Shown: positions 7,265 through 15,355 of the stretch, one piece after another
How the letters are laid out: every line of letters starts with the position of its first letter
How positions within the stretch are numbered: position 1 is the stretch's first letter
DNA from: an uncultured Clostridia bacterium
GTDB taxonomy: Bacteria > Bacillota > Clostridia > Lachnospirales > Lachnospiraceae
Assembly (NCBI GenBank): GCA_946186175.1
Contig: CAMHMG010000037.1
Coordinates: forward strand, 1-16,182
Length of the DNA: 16,182 nt
Reading direction: 5' to 3'
Translations under genes and position numbers: made by a program
The notes under the pieces: generated by a model
Told to the model about the DNA's origin: nothing
Database searches by the model: none
What the model saw: the letters and a program-made list of their open reading frames with translations, nothing else

Positions 7265-8935
7265 TCAAAAAACCTCTATCTTAACATCCGAGCACCTGAT
7301 TTCTCTTAGTCTCCCCTGCTCGTCCATAATGTTGCCAAATGATACCTTTGATTCTCCATGTTTCGATATAAAAATAAGGTTAACCCTTTCTTCAGGATCG
7401 ATGTCCTCCATAATATCAAGCACCATACGGTTTACCTCAAACACCTCCGAATCATCCTCGAAACTTTCCCGACGTTCCTTCTTAAGTGCCTCAAGGTCTA
7501 AAGTTCTTCCCTTAATAAGCTCGACCATTATTTCCTTAAATATATCTATGGTCGGAATCAATACATCTATTTTTGCAGGCTGGTTCTGAGTTTCTTCTCT
7601 AACATCATCCGGTACTTTGATATGATCATCCATATTCTCCATGTCAGACACAATTTCTTCCTGAATCTCTGAAAGGCTAACGTTTCCACGCTCTACTGCA
7701 CGACGCAGTATAAATGTCAGACAGCCCTCATATTTCTTGCGTCGTTCCTTAAGTCGTGCCTGTTTTTCCCGCTCCCATAATTCCTCATCAAACTCTATAT
7801 CTTCAGTACTGTCTTCTTCCTTTTTCTTTCTCGATGTGCGTTGCAGTCCCGCTGCACTTGCAGGATTATACACTCCTTCAACATCTTGGTTAAACAATGG
7901 AGAAATAAGGTTTGACATATTACCTAAAGCATTAGGATCATCAAGTATCTTATCATACACTTCATTCCTTAAAGAGAACCGCTTTACCATAGACACTACA
8001 GAGAGGCTGTCCATTTCCTTAGCATACAGATCTTTAAGATTAAAATGGCTTGTTAATATCTTCTGGTGCTCATCTATAGTCCTTCCAAGATATCCGCTGA
8101 TCACCTTCAAGTTGGCAAGTTTTTCTTCATCCTCATCACTTAATTTCTTTACGTTAAAATGAATTTCTAAAAGTTCTTCCTTTCTCTGTTCCACAAGGTC
8201 TCTGTAGTTTTCAAATTTCTGCTTCGTATCATAGACCATATCCATATTCTCGTTGGTAATCTCTTCATACTGAGTTATCGAAAAATTAAGTGCATTGCGT
8301 CTTATACTGACCATTGCGGCCTCAATCTTTCTAAGCTGTATTCTTATCTGATTAAATAATTCTCTTATATCCTGTGCAGCCTTATCATAACTTTGCTTTT
8401 CAAGATGGAGTCTGAATATCATCTCCTGAATGGTGAACCTAAGATTCGCCTCCACCTCAAGAGTTGACAGCAACAGATTATACCCCTCCTCTGTCAACGT
8501 ATATGATGTTCTTCTAACATCACCATCAATATATACTACTTTATTCATGAGATAACGAATATTAATAATATGATACGCTTTCTGTTCATAGTCATATCCA
8601 TCAAAGCTCATTATCTTGCCATCATTTGACAAAACCGAGTTGACTATAAAGTCCGCCATTTCTCTACACTCATCAAATGACAATGGCTTTTCATAGTCTG
8701 AACTGTTAATCTCATCAATATAGATTGCCACATCATCCAAAGTACACACATCATCCTTAAGTGATTTTTCCATAATAAAAAGAAGAACCGAAAAGACAAT
8801 ATTAATCCGCTCATCATTTTTCGTAACATAATATTTATTCCAGCTCGTCTTATCAACAATATTCTGAATTAATGTGGCATATAATCCCACATTCTTCATT
8901 CTCTTAGGAAAATCCTTCAAAAAATCGTATCTCAT
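7265..8935 (-). CDS. jetA: Wadjet JetA, kleisin/MukF-like subunit (DUF5716-like)
   Basis: JetA is the kleisin-type bridge of the Wadjet SMC complex. Visible in 556 residues: N-terminal helical/winged-helix part (RYDFLKDFPKRMKNVGLYAT to about residue 170); a central helical and coiled segment (about 190-300, e.g. QKFENYRDLVEQRKEELLEI); a low-complexity charged linker (RTSRKKKEEDSTEDIEFDEE) near 380; and a C-terminal winged-helix-like domain ending in a beta-rich tail (VNLIFISKHGESKVSFGNIM). The layout and sequence fit PF18982 (formerly DUF5716), the type II JetA. Start: ATG 8935 with AGGAG 13 bases upstream matches where homology-like sequence begins. A GTG at 8971 would add 12 residues and overlap jetD by 11 bases; I cannot exclude it. 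Confidence 0.9.
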   Translation of the reverse strand: MRYDFLKDFPKRMKNVGLYATLIQNIVDKTSWNKYYVTKNDERINIVFSVLLFIMEKSLKDDVCTLDDVAIYIDEINSSDYEKPLSFDECREMADFIVNSVLSNDGKIMSFDGYDYEQKAYHIINIRYLMNKVVYIDGDVRRTSYTLTEEGYNLLLSTLEVEANLRFTIQEMIFRLHLEKQSYDKAAQDIRELFNQIRIQLRKIEAAMVSIRRNALNFSITQYEEITNENMDMVYDTKQKFENYRDLVEQRKEELLEIHFNVKKLSDEDEEKLANLKVISGYLGRTIDEHQKILTSHFNLKDLYAKEMDSLSVVSMVKRFSLRNEVYDKILDDPNALGNMSNLISPLFNQDVEGVYNPASAAGLQRTSRKKKEEDSTEDIEFDEELWEREKQARLKERRKKYEGCLTFILRRAVERGNVSLSEIQEEIVSDMENMDDHIKVPDDVREETQNQPAKIDVLIPTIDIFKEIMVELIKGRTLDLEALKKERRESFEDDSEVFEVNRMVLDIMEDIDPEERVNLIFISKHGESKVSFGNIMDEQGRLREIRCSDVKIEVF

Positions 8936-8960
8936 ATGTAATGATTTTCTCCTTTGTATT

Positions 8961-10022
8961 TCATCTTTCACCTAGACAATTTCGATAATCCGTAACACTC
9001 AATATCTCCTGAGGAATATACCTGCCACTTTCTAATATTGTCTTAAGTTTTCCCCGCCTCTCCTCAGTAAGACCGGCAGTGAATTCCGTTATATCTATAA
9101 CATTCTGATTCTTCATAACCGGGAGCTTTTCTATATCACATACTTTATCAAGCATTCTGTTATATATCTCAATACAGGGTTCTATAATTCTTTCTGTAGG
9201 ATTATTATCAATGAAATCTTTTTCGGACATCAATACAGATTCCTCTTTCACTTTCTTTACAAGGCTCTCATATATGCCTATTCCCTCGTAATCCAGATCT
9301 CCTACATAGAATAAATGATTTCTAAAGTCCCTCATATAAGGCTCTGCCGATATTGCAAAATCTTCAAATGCCCTGACAACTCTCTTGCCTCCGCCATACA
9401 CTAAAGTTCCAAACAATATGCCGCATATATTATTATTGCCTTCTAACATTAATCTTCGAATACTATAAAAAGGATCCAGATTTTCCAAGATAAGAATATT
9501 CTGGGGAATATCTTTATTGCATGAATAATAAGCAAGGGGTTCTGCTGTACGATAAGTATTGAGATAATCCTTTTCTATACCGCAATGTTTAAGAATATCT
9601 CCGGCCGATATACCATCATAAGTCTTTCCCGACAGAAACTTTTCCTTTCCCCAGATTGCAAAGCTTCTCTCATTTTCAGATATGCTGATACGCAAATCTT
9701 CTCTGTTTCTATTAAGATAATCACTCAACTCCAAAACATATTCTCTTTCCTTTTCATAGACTTTGATATGTTTCAGATAATAGTCAATATCAATTATAGA
9801 TGCCACAGAATTTCTTAGTTCATCATAAAGTTCCGTATAATCTTTTTCTTCCTCAAGAAGCCGGTATCTTGTATAAAGGGCAGGATGCTTGCCATTTTTC
9901 GGCGAACTGATTATTGGTTTGATTCTACCCTTATCAATAAGAGATAGTATATATTCTGCTTCCTTAGAATAGTTATCAAATTTCTTCCCTGATATAACCT
10001 GTTCATATGATATCTTTTTCAT
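8961..10022 (-). CDS. jetD: Wadjet JetD, Toprim nuclease subunit (DUF2220)
   Basis: JetD is the topoisomerase VI-A-like nuclease that cuts plasmid DNA once JetABC has extruded it. The C-terminal half of 353 residues carries a Toprim signature: the acidic residue in ILENLDPF (E180) and the DxD of VGDLDYEGIGIY (D242, D244). The N-terminal part is helical and probably holds a DNA-binding winged helix. All three metal-binding acids are present, so the nuclease should be active. Start ATG 10022 has AAGGAG 6 bases upstream and a promoter 52 bases further up. It is first in the operon, whereas type I Wadjet places jetD last. The short length, about that of stand-alone DUF2220 proteins, also argues for type II. 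Confidence 0.9.
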   Translation of the reverse strand: MKKISYEQVISGKKFDNYSKEAEYILSLIDKGRIKPIISSPKNGKHPALYTRYRLLEEEKDYTELYDELRNSVASIIDIDYYLKHIKVYEKEREYVLELSDYLNRNREDLRISISENERSFAIWGKEKFLSGKTYDGISAGDILKHCGIEKDYLNTYRTAEPLAYYSCNKDIPQNILILENLDPFYSIRRLMLEGNNNICGILFGTLVYGGGKRVVRAFEDFAISAEPYMRDFRNHLFYVGDLDYEGIGIYESLVKKVKEESVLMSEKDFIDNNPTERIIEPCIEIYNRMLDKVCDIEKLPVMKNQNVIDITEFTAGLTEERRGKLKTILESGRYIPQEILSVTDYRNCLGER

Positions 10023-10073
10023 ATCCTGCTCCTTAGTCTCATACCACTAGAAACGTTAATTCCACATTATTTT

Positions 10074-10102
10074 ATTATACTGATACATAAGCGTTTTAGC
10101 AA
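10074..10102 (-). promoter_or_regulatory. promoter of the Wadjet operon
   Basis: TTGCTA (10102-10097), 17-base spacer, TATAAT (10079-10074). Predicted start near 10067, giving a leader of about 45 bases before jetD. The -10 context TATCAGTATAATAA recurs exactly upstream of the 332-aa gene (15,275 region). The 192-base gap to the ATPase gene holds no other gene. Confidence 0.6.
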
Positions 10103-10214
10103 TAAAAAGCGTATATGTGATCAAGGCTCCATATTTTTTAATTATTCAAAATCTCTTGATGATATTTCTGAAATAAGTGTATCAGAAAATAATCTAATTA
10201 TCTCATGTATCCAA

Positions 10215-11615
10215 TCAGCAATTATACATATCCTCAAGCTTTACCAGCCTAACCATATCACGATCAGTTTCTTCCTCAAGCCATTTTGAAAAGCCCGTTA
10301 ATGAAAATAACAGATATTGAACTTCCTTATAATGCTTATCAATTAGAGCTCTCCTCTCCATAAGACTATCATATACGGCTTTATCAACAACCTCATTTTT
10401 GAATTTGCACTCACCTATAACCGCCTTCTTAGAAGCAGAATCTATCCCCACAACATCTATATCTGTCGGTTTATGATCATGACCGGTTCCCCACCAGGTA
10501 CCAGTCTCAGTAATAAAGCTGTTAAGATTTCCCTCAAGCCCCTGAAGCAATGTATAATGCCTGCACATTTCCTCAAATACGGCTCCCATATATTCATGCA
10601 GCCTTGGTTTCACATTTTTATAATAGTATGCTTCTCCACGGTTCATCTCTATGGCAGCCTTGGCAGAGGGAATGAATTTATACCAAAATCTATACATACC
10701 ATCCGTTATCTCATATTTTGTTTTCTTTTTGTTGTTTTCATCCGTAATCGGCACCACTTTCGAAATAATGCCAACCGTTGTAAGACTCTTGATAATATAA
10801 GTAAGTGACGCTGTAGAAATGTGAGCTTTATCAGCTATTTCTGTAAGTTTATTAGCTTCCAAGGAACACACTTCTATAACAACGTTATATGTTGCTATGC
10901 TTCTAAACTCCTGAGTAAGAAGGTTGGCAGCTTCATCATACAGATATCCGGAAGTCTTGAAATATATATTGATAAGATTATCATCCAGACTCATATTATC
11001 ATTAAACAAAGAAAGATACTTTGCAACTCCACCTGTCACACCATACACGACAGCCTTTTCCTCAAATGTATAACGAGGCACAAATAAAGCTGAATCAATA
11101 TAATCGAAAGGCTTTAGATATATTTGATTTGTTCTTCTTCCAAACAACGGGCTCTTCTCACTTAATATCTCTTTTTCCATAAAACTGATCGCAGAACCGC
11201 ATAATATAAGATATATGTTTTTGTTTGCATAGATATTGTCTATTGCCCGTTGAAAAACAGAAAGAAATGATGGATCTGCCTCTGCTACATATGGAATCTC
11301 ATCCAGTACAACAACTGTTTTCTCATCACTGCATGCTTTTCCAATAAACTGAAATAATTTATCCGGATCATCAAATGATGCCCCCTTTACAGACGGCATC
11401 AGATCGTCAATAAATTGATCTGCCCATTTTTTAATATTATCCTCTAGTGATGTCTGTGCTGCCATATAATATGAAGCACGTTTATCTTTTATAAATTCTT
11501 TGATCAGAGTAGATTTTCCCACACGTCGCCGACCATAGATTATTGTCATTTGAAATCCGGGTTTATTATATGTTTCTTCTAATGTTTTCAATTCATTTAT
11601 TCTTGCATAAAACAT
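10215..11615 (-). CDS. DUF234-type ATPase with C-terminal PD-(D/E)XK-like nuclease motif
   Basis: A 466-residue protein of the archaeal-type ATPase family (PF01637 with DUF234/PF03008 at the C-terminus). Domains in order: an arginine-rich Walker A GRRRVGKS (28-35); Walker B VVVLDEIPY near 100; a sensor region with LCGSAISFME and PLFGRRTNQIYLKPF; a winged helix around 250-290 (LTEIADKAHISTASLTYIIK); and a nuclease-like domain with a PD-(D/E)XK pattern, D385/D387 in TDIDVVG and E402-x-K404 in GECKF. All motifs are intact. The cellular role of this family is poorly known; by composition it could be an ATP-gated DNA-acting enzyme. It reads in the same direction just upstream of Wadjet but has its own promoter. 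Start ATG 11615 has GGAGGTGG upstream. It could be a separate defence module or unrelated. Confidence 0.85.
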   Translation of the reverse strand: MFYARINELKTLEETYNKPGFQMTIIYGRRRVGKSTLIKEFIKDKRASYYMAAQTSLEDNIKKWADQFIDDLMPSVKGASFDDPDKLFQFIGKACSDEKTVVVLDEIPYVAEADPSFLSVFQRAIDNIYANKNIYLILCGSAISFMEKEILSEKSPLFGRRTNQIYLKPFDYIDSALFVPRYTFEEKAVVYGVTGGVAKYLSLFNDNMSLDDNLINIYFKTSGYLYDEAANLLTQEFRSIATYNVVIEVCSLEANKLTEIADKAHISTASLTYIIKSLTTVGIISKVVPITDENNKKKTKYEITDGMYRFWYKFIPSAKAAIEMNRGEAYYYKNVKPRLHEYMGAVFEEMCRHYTLLQGLEGNLNSFITETGTWWGTGHDHKPTDIDVVGIDSASKKAVIGECKFKNEVVDKAVYDSLMERRALIDKHYKEVQYLLFSLTGFSKWLEEETDRDMVRLVKLEDMYNC

Positions 11616-11638
11616 AATCCACCTCCGCTGTTCAAAAT

Positions 11639-11647
11639 ATCATACCA
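11639..11647 (-). promoter_or_regulatory. extended -10 promoter of the DUF234 ATPase gene
   Basis: TG-G-TATGAT (11647-11639) forms an extended -10 element about 24 bases before the ATG. No good -35 box is present at the usual distance, and that position falls inside the 43-bp palindrome. A protein bound to the palindrome could therefore control this promoter. Confidence 0.4.
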
Positions 11648-11651
11648 AAGA

Positions 11652-11694
11652 AAAATGCTAAAATATATTTTACTAAAATATATTTTAGCATTTT
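11652..11694. repeat. perfect 43-bp palindrome: terminator of pepD-DUF362 and/or operator
   Basis: Two 21-bp arms (AAAATGCTAAAATATATTTTA and its exact complement) surround a single C. Nested inside are two tandem copies of CTAAAATATATTTTA, each containing the 12-bp palindrome AAAATATATTTT. On the minus strand the hairpin ends in TTTTT (11655-11651), 33 bases after the DUF362 stop, so it can act as a terminator. It also overlaps the -35 region of the ATPase promoter. Its tandem palindromic units are unusual for a plain terminator and look like paired protein sites. Confidence 0.75.
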
Positions 11695-11726
11695 AAATTA
11701 TAATAATCAATATCAAATATCTTTTC

Positions 11727-12620
11727 TTACACTTCTACCAGCTCATACTCCTCCACTCCGATTCCTCTTGCGGCAGCTGCCTCTATGGTATGCTCACCGT
11801 TTCTGGAAGTAACACGCTCCATAAAATGCTCTACGCCTACATCTCCGCTCTTCTTTACCAGGTCAATACAGGCTCTGTCTATTGCCACAGGATCTGTAGA
11901 TGCAAGAATTCCAATATCCTTAAGGCATGGATCTTCAGCAACGGCGCAGCAGTCACAGTCAACAGACATATTTGCCATAACATTGATATACACAATATTT
12001 CCGGCAAAATGATCCGTTACCGCAGAGGCCGCTTCAGCCATAGATTCAAGAAATGCATCCTGCTCCGGAAGATCGTCCCATACAATTCCTTGCTCCTCAG
12101 CCTTACGATATTTGCCGGCAGAGTGGATATTGACCTTTCCTGCCGTAGACGCGCATCCGATGGAGAGCTGTTTCAACGCTCCGCCGTATCCTCCCATAGG
12201 ATGACCCTTGAAATGAGATAGCACCAGCATGGAATCATAATTGAGAAAATTCTTCCCCATGATATCCGATGAGAGATGTTTGCCATCATGAACCGGTATC
12301 TCAATATCCGGGCCTGTCTTATCCATTAAATCGACCTTGAAATACCTGTTCCATCCGTGAGCTTCGATAAGCTTAACATGCTTCTCGGTGGAGTTTCTCT
12401 CGCCTTCATATGCTGTGTTACACTCTACAATCGTGCCTCCAACATGTTCCACAATAGGTCTCCAGAACTCCGGTTTAAGATAATTCTGGTTGCCCTCCTC
12501 TCCGGAATGAACCTTAATTGCAACATTTCCATCAAGCTTCTTACCAAGCTTGTCGTACACCTCAATAACTTTCTCAGGTGTCATCTCCCTTGTAAAATAC
12601 ACTTTAGATACTGATCCCAT
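11727..12620 (-). CDS. DUF362 domain-containing protein
   Basis: A 297-residue member of the DUF362 family. Recognisable parts: the N-terminal VAIKVHSGEEGNQNYLKPEF; the central glycine-rich LSHFKGHPMGGYGGALKQLS, typical of the family; and the C-terminal ILASTDPVAIDRACIDLV hallmark preceded by the cysteine cluster CDCC (about 222-225). The extra ferredoxin domain found in some DUF362 proteins is absent. The biochemical role is not established; a metal or Fe-S related function is a guess from the cysteines. Start: ATG 12620, with AAAGGAG 7 bases upstream, is preferred to the ATG at 12644, whose following codons contain that ribosome site. It follows pepD by 32 bases and is probably cotranscribed. 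Confidence 0.88.
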   Translation of the reverse strand: MGSVSKVYFTREMTPEKVIEVYDKLGKKLDGNVAIKVHSGEEGNQNYLKPEFWRPIVEHVGGTIVECNTAYEGERNSTEKHVKLIEAHGWNRYFKVDLMDKTGPDIEIPVHDGKHLSSDIMGKNFLNYDSMLVLSHFKGHPMGGYGGALKQLSIGCASTAGKVNIHSAGKYRKAEEQGIVWDDLPEQDAFLESMAEAASAVTDHFAGNIVYINVMANMSVDCDCCAVAEDPCLKDIGILASTDPVAIDRACIDLVKKSGDVGVEHFMERVTSRNGEHTIEAAAARGIGVEEYELVEV

Positions 12621-12652
12621 ACATACACTCCTTTCATATCCCATGTATCATT

Positions 12653-14128
12653 TTACTTCTCTTCCAAAAATCTTAACAAAAACTCATATACTCTCTTTGT
12701 TGAAGAAATAGATAATCTCTCATTATAGGTGTGAATATCATTCATATCGGGTCCGATTGATATACAATCAAGATTCGGGATTTTGGCTGAAAGGAGACCA
12801 CATTCAAGTCCTGCATGGATTCCCTCAACCACAGGCTTCTTTCCATACATTTCCTCAAAAAGCTTAACAGCTGTTTCTCTTACCTTTGAGTCCTCTCTGT
12901 ATTCCCAGGCCGGATACTCTCCCTTGCATTCCACCTTTCCACCCAGCGTATATGCCAATGTTTCAAGCTGCTTAACAACATATTCCTTTCTTGTTGTGAC
13001 ACTGCTTCTAACTGCGTGTTGAGCAAATAAATGGTCCTTAAAAAGCTTAAGGATACCCAGATTAAGAGATGTCTCTACAAGTCCCGGAACTGACATGCTC
13101 ATATTCTGGACTCCGTTAGGAACACAGCAAAGATAAGCTATCACCTTATCCTTACTGTCAGCTGACAAGAAGCTAATCTCCGACTTGTTATAGCTATCAT
13201 TTATATCTTCTACGGTGACTTCTATATCTGGATCACAGCTAATGTATTCGTTCTTTAGCACTTTATTGATTCTAAGAAGAAAATCACTTATATCTTCATT
13301 AGTCAGAATCACAGCCTCTGATCTGATCGGAATAGCATTATCCTTCTTACCTCCGGATACTTCTGCTAATGCATAATCAGCTTCACCTGATAATTCAGAA
13401 AGTACTCTGCCAAGCAGTTTATTAGAATTGGCTCTGCCCTTGTCTATCTCCGTTCCGGAATGACCGCCTTTAAGACCTGAAATGATTATTCTTTTCAGTC
13501 TATAACTCTTATCGTCTTCACCTTTAATAAGCTCTGAAACATCGGACCTCGTAACCGGAATCGTCACATGTGCGGACACTCCTCCTGCACAGCTTGTGGT
13601 AAACACGCCCTCATCCTCAGAGTCGACATTAAGCATTTTATGTCCATTTAACATGGATAGGTCAATACCATTTGCCCCTTCCATTCCAACCTCTTCCGAT
13701 ACTGTAATAATGAATTCAAGCGGCGGGTGCGATACGCTCTCATCATCAGCGATTGCCAGCATATACGCAACCGCGATTCCGTCATCACCGCCAAGTGTTG
13801 TATCTTTCGCACACACATAATCACCATCTACCAAAAGCTGAAGCGGCTCTTTTTCCATATCTATATCTACACCAGGTCTAACCTCGCATACCATATCCAT
13901 ATGTCCCTGCAAAATAACAGGATCTTCGTTCTCTCTGCCGGAACTTGCCGGAACCTGCATCACGATATTATATAGCTTATCCTGACAGTAGGTGAAATCA
14001 TGCTGTTTAGCATATTCAACCAGATAATCGCTTATTGCTTTCTCATGATACGATCCTCTCGGTATCTTGCTTATCTCTTCAAAATAATAAAAAACCTTTT
14101 CAGGCTGTAAACCCTCTAATGCCCTCAT
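12653..14128 (-). CDS. pepD: aminoacyl-histidine dipeptidase (PepD, peptidase family M20C)
   Basis: A cytosolic di-zinc metallopeptidase that hydrolyses X-His dipeptides such as carnosine. The 491-residue length is normal for the family. The M20 motifs are all visible: QGHMDMV (H76, D78); GGDDG (bridging Asp at 115/116); TVSEEVGMEG (catalytic Glu and zinc ligand, 145-146); NVDSEDEG (D169); a GLKGGHSG lid/dimerisation segment near 220; and the C-terminal PDMNDIHTY (H466). Start ATG 14128 has AGGAG 9 bases upstream and an extended -10 promoter 37 bases further up. It forms an operon with the DUF362 gene. An ordinary housekeeping peptide-catabolism gene. Confidence 0.95.
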   Translation of the reverse strand: MRALEGLQPEKVFYYFEEISKIPRGSYHEKAISDYLVEYAKQHDFTYCQDKLYNIVMQVPASSGRENEDPVILQGHMDMVCEVRPGVDIDMEKEPLQLLVDGDYVCAKDTTLGGDDGIAVAYMLAIADDESVSHPPLEFIITVSEEVGMEGANGIDLSMLNGHKMLNVDSEDEGVFTTSCAGGVSAHVTIPVTRSDVSELIKGEDDKSYRLKRIIISGLKGGHSGTEIDKGRANSNKLLGRVLSELSGEADYALAEVSGGKKDNAIPIRSEAVILTNEDISDFLLRINKVLKNEYISCDPDIEVTVEDINDSYNKSEISFLSADSKDKVIAYLCCVPNGVQNMSMSVPGLVETSLNLGILKLFKDHLFAQHAVRSSVTTRKEYVVKQLETLAYTLGGKVECKGEYPAWEYREDSKVRETAVKLFEEMYGKKPVVEGIHAGLECGLLSAKIPNLDCISIGPDMNDIHTYNERLSISSTKRVYEFLLRFLEEK

Positions 14129-14164
14129 ATCTGTTATCTCCTCGTAAAAAAAATTTCAAATCTA

Positions 14165-14173
14165 ATTATATCA
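14165..14173 (-). promoter_or_regulatory. extended -10 promoter of pepD
   Basis: TG-A-TATAAT (14173-14165), an exact extended -10 element, about 37 bases before the pepD start. No clear -35 box. No terminator is visible between the preceding 332-aa gene and pepD, so some readthrough from upstream is also possible. Confidence 0.5.
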
Positions 14174-14205
14174 CAACCTTATTCATTTCGCCATCCCTGT
14201 CTCCT

Positions 14206-15204
14206 CTATCTCATTGAAATCAAATATGGCAGCACCTTCAAATTATTTCTGTAAAGTGCATACTCAATTACAGGTTCTATATTCTGGTTTAAGAACAATC
14301 CTCTCTTGAATGCCAAAGCAATAAGATCTAAATCATTCGTATCTATAATTTGTTTCCAATCCTGTTCTTTAAGTTTAGTGTGTTTTATAAAATCTACATT
14401 ATATAACAGTTTCTTGAATAATACGTTGGGGAGATTATTCGAACACTCAACAGTACCTACAAATGTTCCTTGCCCCTCCCATTTTATCAGGCTGTCACCT
14501 CCTTCCTCCTGATAATTTAATAAAAGAATATCGTCTAATGGTGGTACCTGACACTTTTGCAATTTCTTTTGATCTTCTTTTTCACTTGAAGTCGCTTCCT
14601 CTAAATCAACGCTCACCTTTAAAACGTGGTCCCTAATTATATTATAGACACATTCTCTATATCGTACCAATCTGGATTCTCTCATTTCCGAAGAGGCAAT
14701 TTCCTTTTTCTCACTGAATAACATTGTAAGCAACAACGATGAATACTGTAACTGCAATTTAGGAAAACCTTCCAACGCTAACATCATCCTCTTGGCGAAT
14801 CGTGTACTCCTGATCAAACAATAATTTAGCTCATTAATATGTAGGATAAGTATTCTAAGTTTGTCCTCCCTTTGATTCTTAGCCAATAAAGTTTCTTTTC
14901 TTGTTTCAATAACCATATCCGTCGGAAGCACTATTAGATCATTGACTCCTGCATAGGTTGAACAGGTATTAAGGCGTTTCTTAATAACATCAGCTATAAC
15001 CTCTTCTTTGTCCTTACTGTCACAAAACACTTCATCAGACCATGTCCCCGTCATTCTGTCATCATATCTGTCACTTCCGGATTCTTTCCTGATAAGTTCA
15101 AGCTCTATTATTCTTCTCAAATGTTCCTCTGAAAGAAGCGCAGTTTCTGAATCAGATCCCATTCCCCAATTAGAATAATATCTAAATATATAATATTTCT
15201 CCAT
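14206..15204 (-). CDS. hypothetical protein, 332 aa
   Basis: I do not recognise this protein. The frame is intact, and ATG 15204 has AAGGAG 9 bases upstream. It has no signal peptide or membrane segment, so it is probably cytoplasmic. The N-terminus (YYIFRYYSNWGMGSDSETAL) looks like a small beta-alpha unit. The middle is helical and acidic, with a charged linker (EEATSSEKEDQKK) near 210. The last 50 residues (DWKQIIDTNDLDLIALAF to YALYRNNLKVLPYLI) resemble a pair of ankyrin-like helical hairpins. The gene stands alone between the terminator at 15,324 and pepD and has a possible promoter with TATAAT at 15,280. Confidence 0.7.
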   Translation of the reverse strand: MEKYYIFRYYSNWGMGSDSETALLSEEHLRRIIELELIRKESGSDRYDDRMTGTWSDEVFCDSKDKEEVIADVIKKRLNTCSTYAGVNDLIVLPTDMVIETRKETLLAKNQREDKLRILILHINELNYCLIRSTRFAKRMMLALEGFPKLQLQYSSLLLTMLFSEKKEIASSEMRESRLVRYRECVYNIIRDHVLKVSVDLEEATSSEKEDQKKLQKCQVPPLDDILLLNYQEEGGDSLIKWEGQGTFVGTVECSNNLPNVLFKKLLYNVDFIKHTKLKEQDWKQIIDTNDLDLIALAFKRGLFLNQNIEPVIEYALYRNNLKVLPYLISMR

Positions 15205-15274
15205 TTAAACCAACTCCTTATATTATTATCCCTTATATCACATCACCGCCTTGCTCTCAGCTATGTCTAATCTT

Positions 15275-15280
15275 ATTATA
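15275..15280 (-). promoter_or_regulatory. -10 box of the 332-aa gene
   Basis: TATAAT in the context TATCAGTATAATAA, identical over 14 bases to the jetD promoter. It lies about 70 bases before the ATG. No convincing -35 box; the -35 position falls next to the palindrome at 15,303. Confidence 0.4.
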
Positions 15281-15302
15281 CTGATAGCAGCTTAAAAAAA
15301 TA

Positions 15303-15314
15303 TTCATGCATGAA
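15303..15314. promoter_or_regulatory. 12-bp palindrome TTCATGCATGAA, possible operator
   Basis: A perfect 12-bp palindrome immediately upstream of the -35 position of the 332-aa gene's promoter. The length and position suit a regulator site, but chance cannot be excluded. The 241-base gap from 15,205 to 15,445 otherwise holds the -10 box, the terminator at 15,324 and a coding remnant. Confidence 0.25.
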
Positions 15315-15323
15315 CATATCTAA

Positions 15324-15352
15324 CAAAAAAGACAGATAACCTTCCCCTGTCT
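15324..15352 (-). terminator. rho-independent terminator after the phosphoesterase region
   Basis: On the minus strand AGACAG (352-347) pairs with CTGTCT (335-330) across an 11-base loop, extendable by G-U pairs, and is followed by a T tract (329-324, window numbers 15,329-15,324). The stem is short but the T tract is good. It lies 3 bases after the stop of the frameshifted coding remnant. Confidence 0.55.
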
Positions 15353-15355
15353 CCC

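Noticed and set aside
10165..10188. Stem TTTCTGA/TCAGAAA between the DUF234 ATPase gene and jetD
   Set aside because: Seven base pairs with a 10-base loop and no T tract on the minus strand; too weak to call a terminator.
12621..12644. Longer DUF362 protein from ATG 12644
   Set aside because: AAAGGAG lies inside those codons, 7 bases before ATG 12620, which is the better start.
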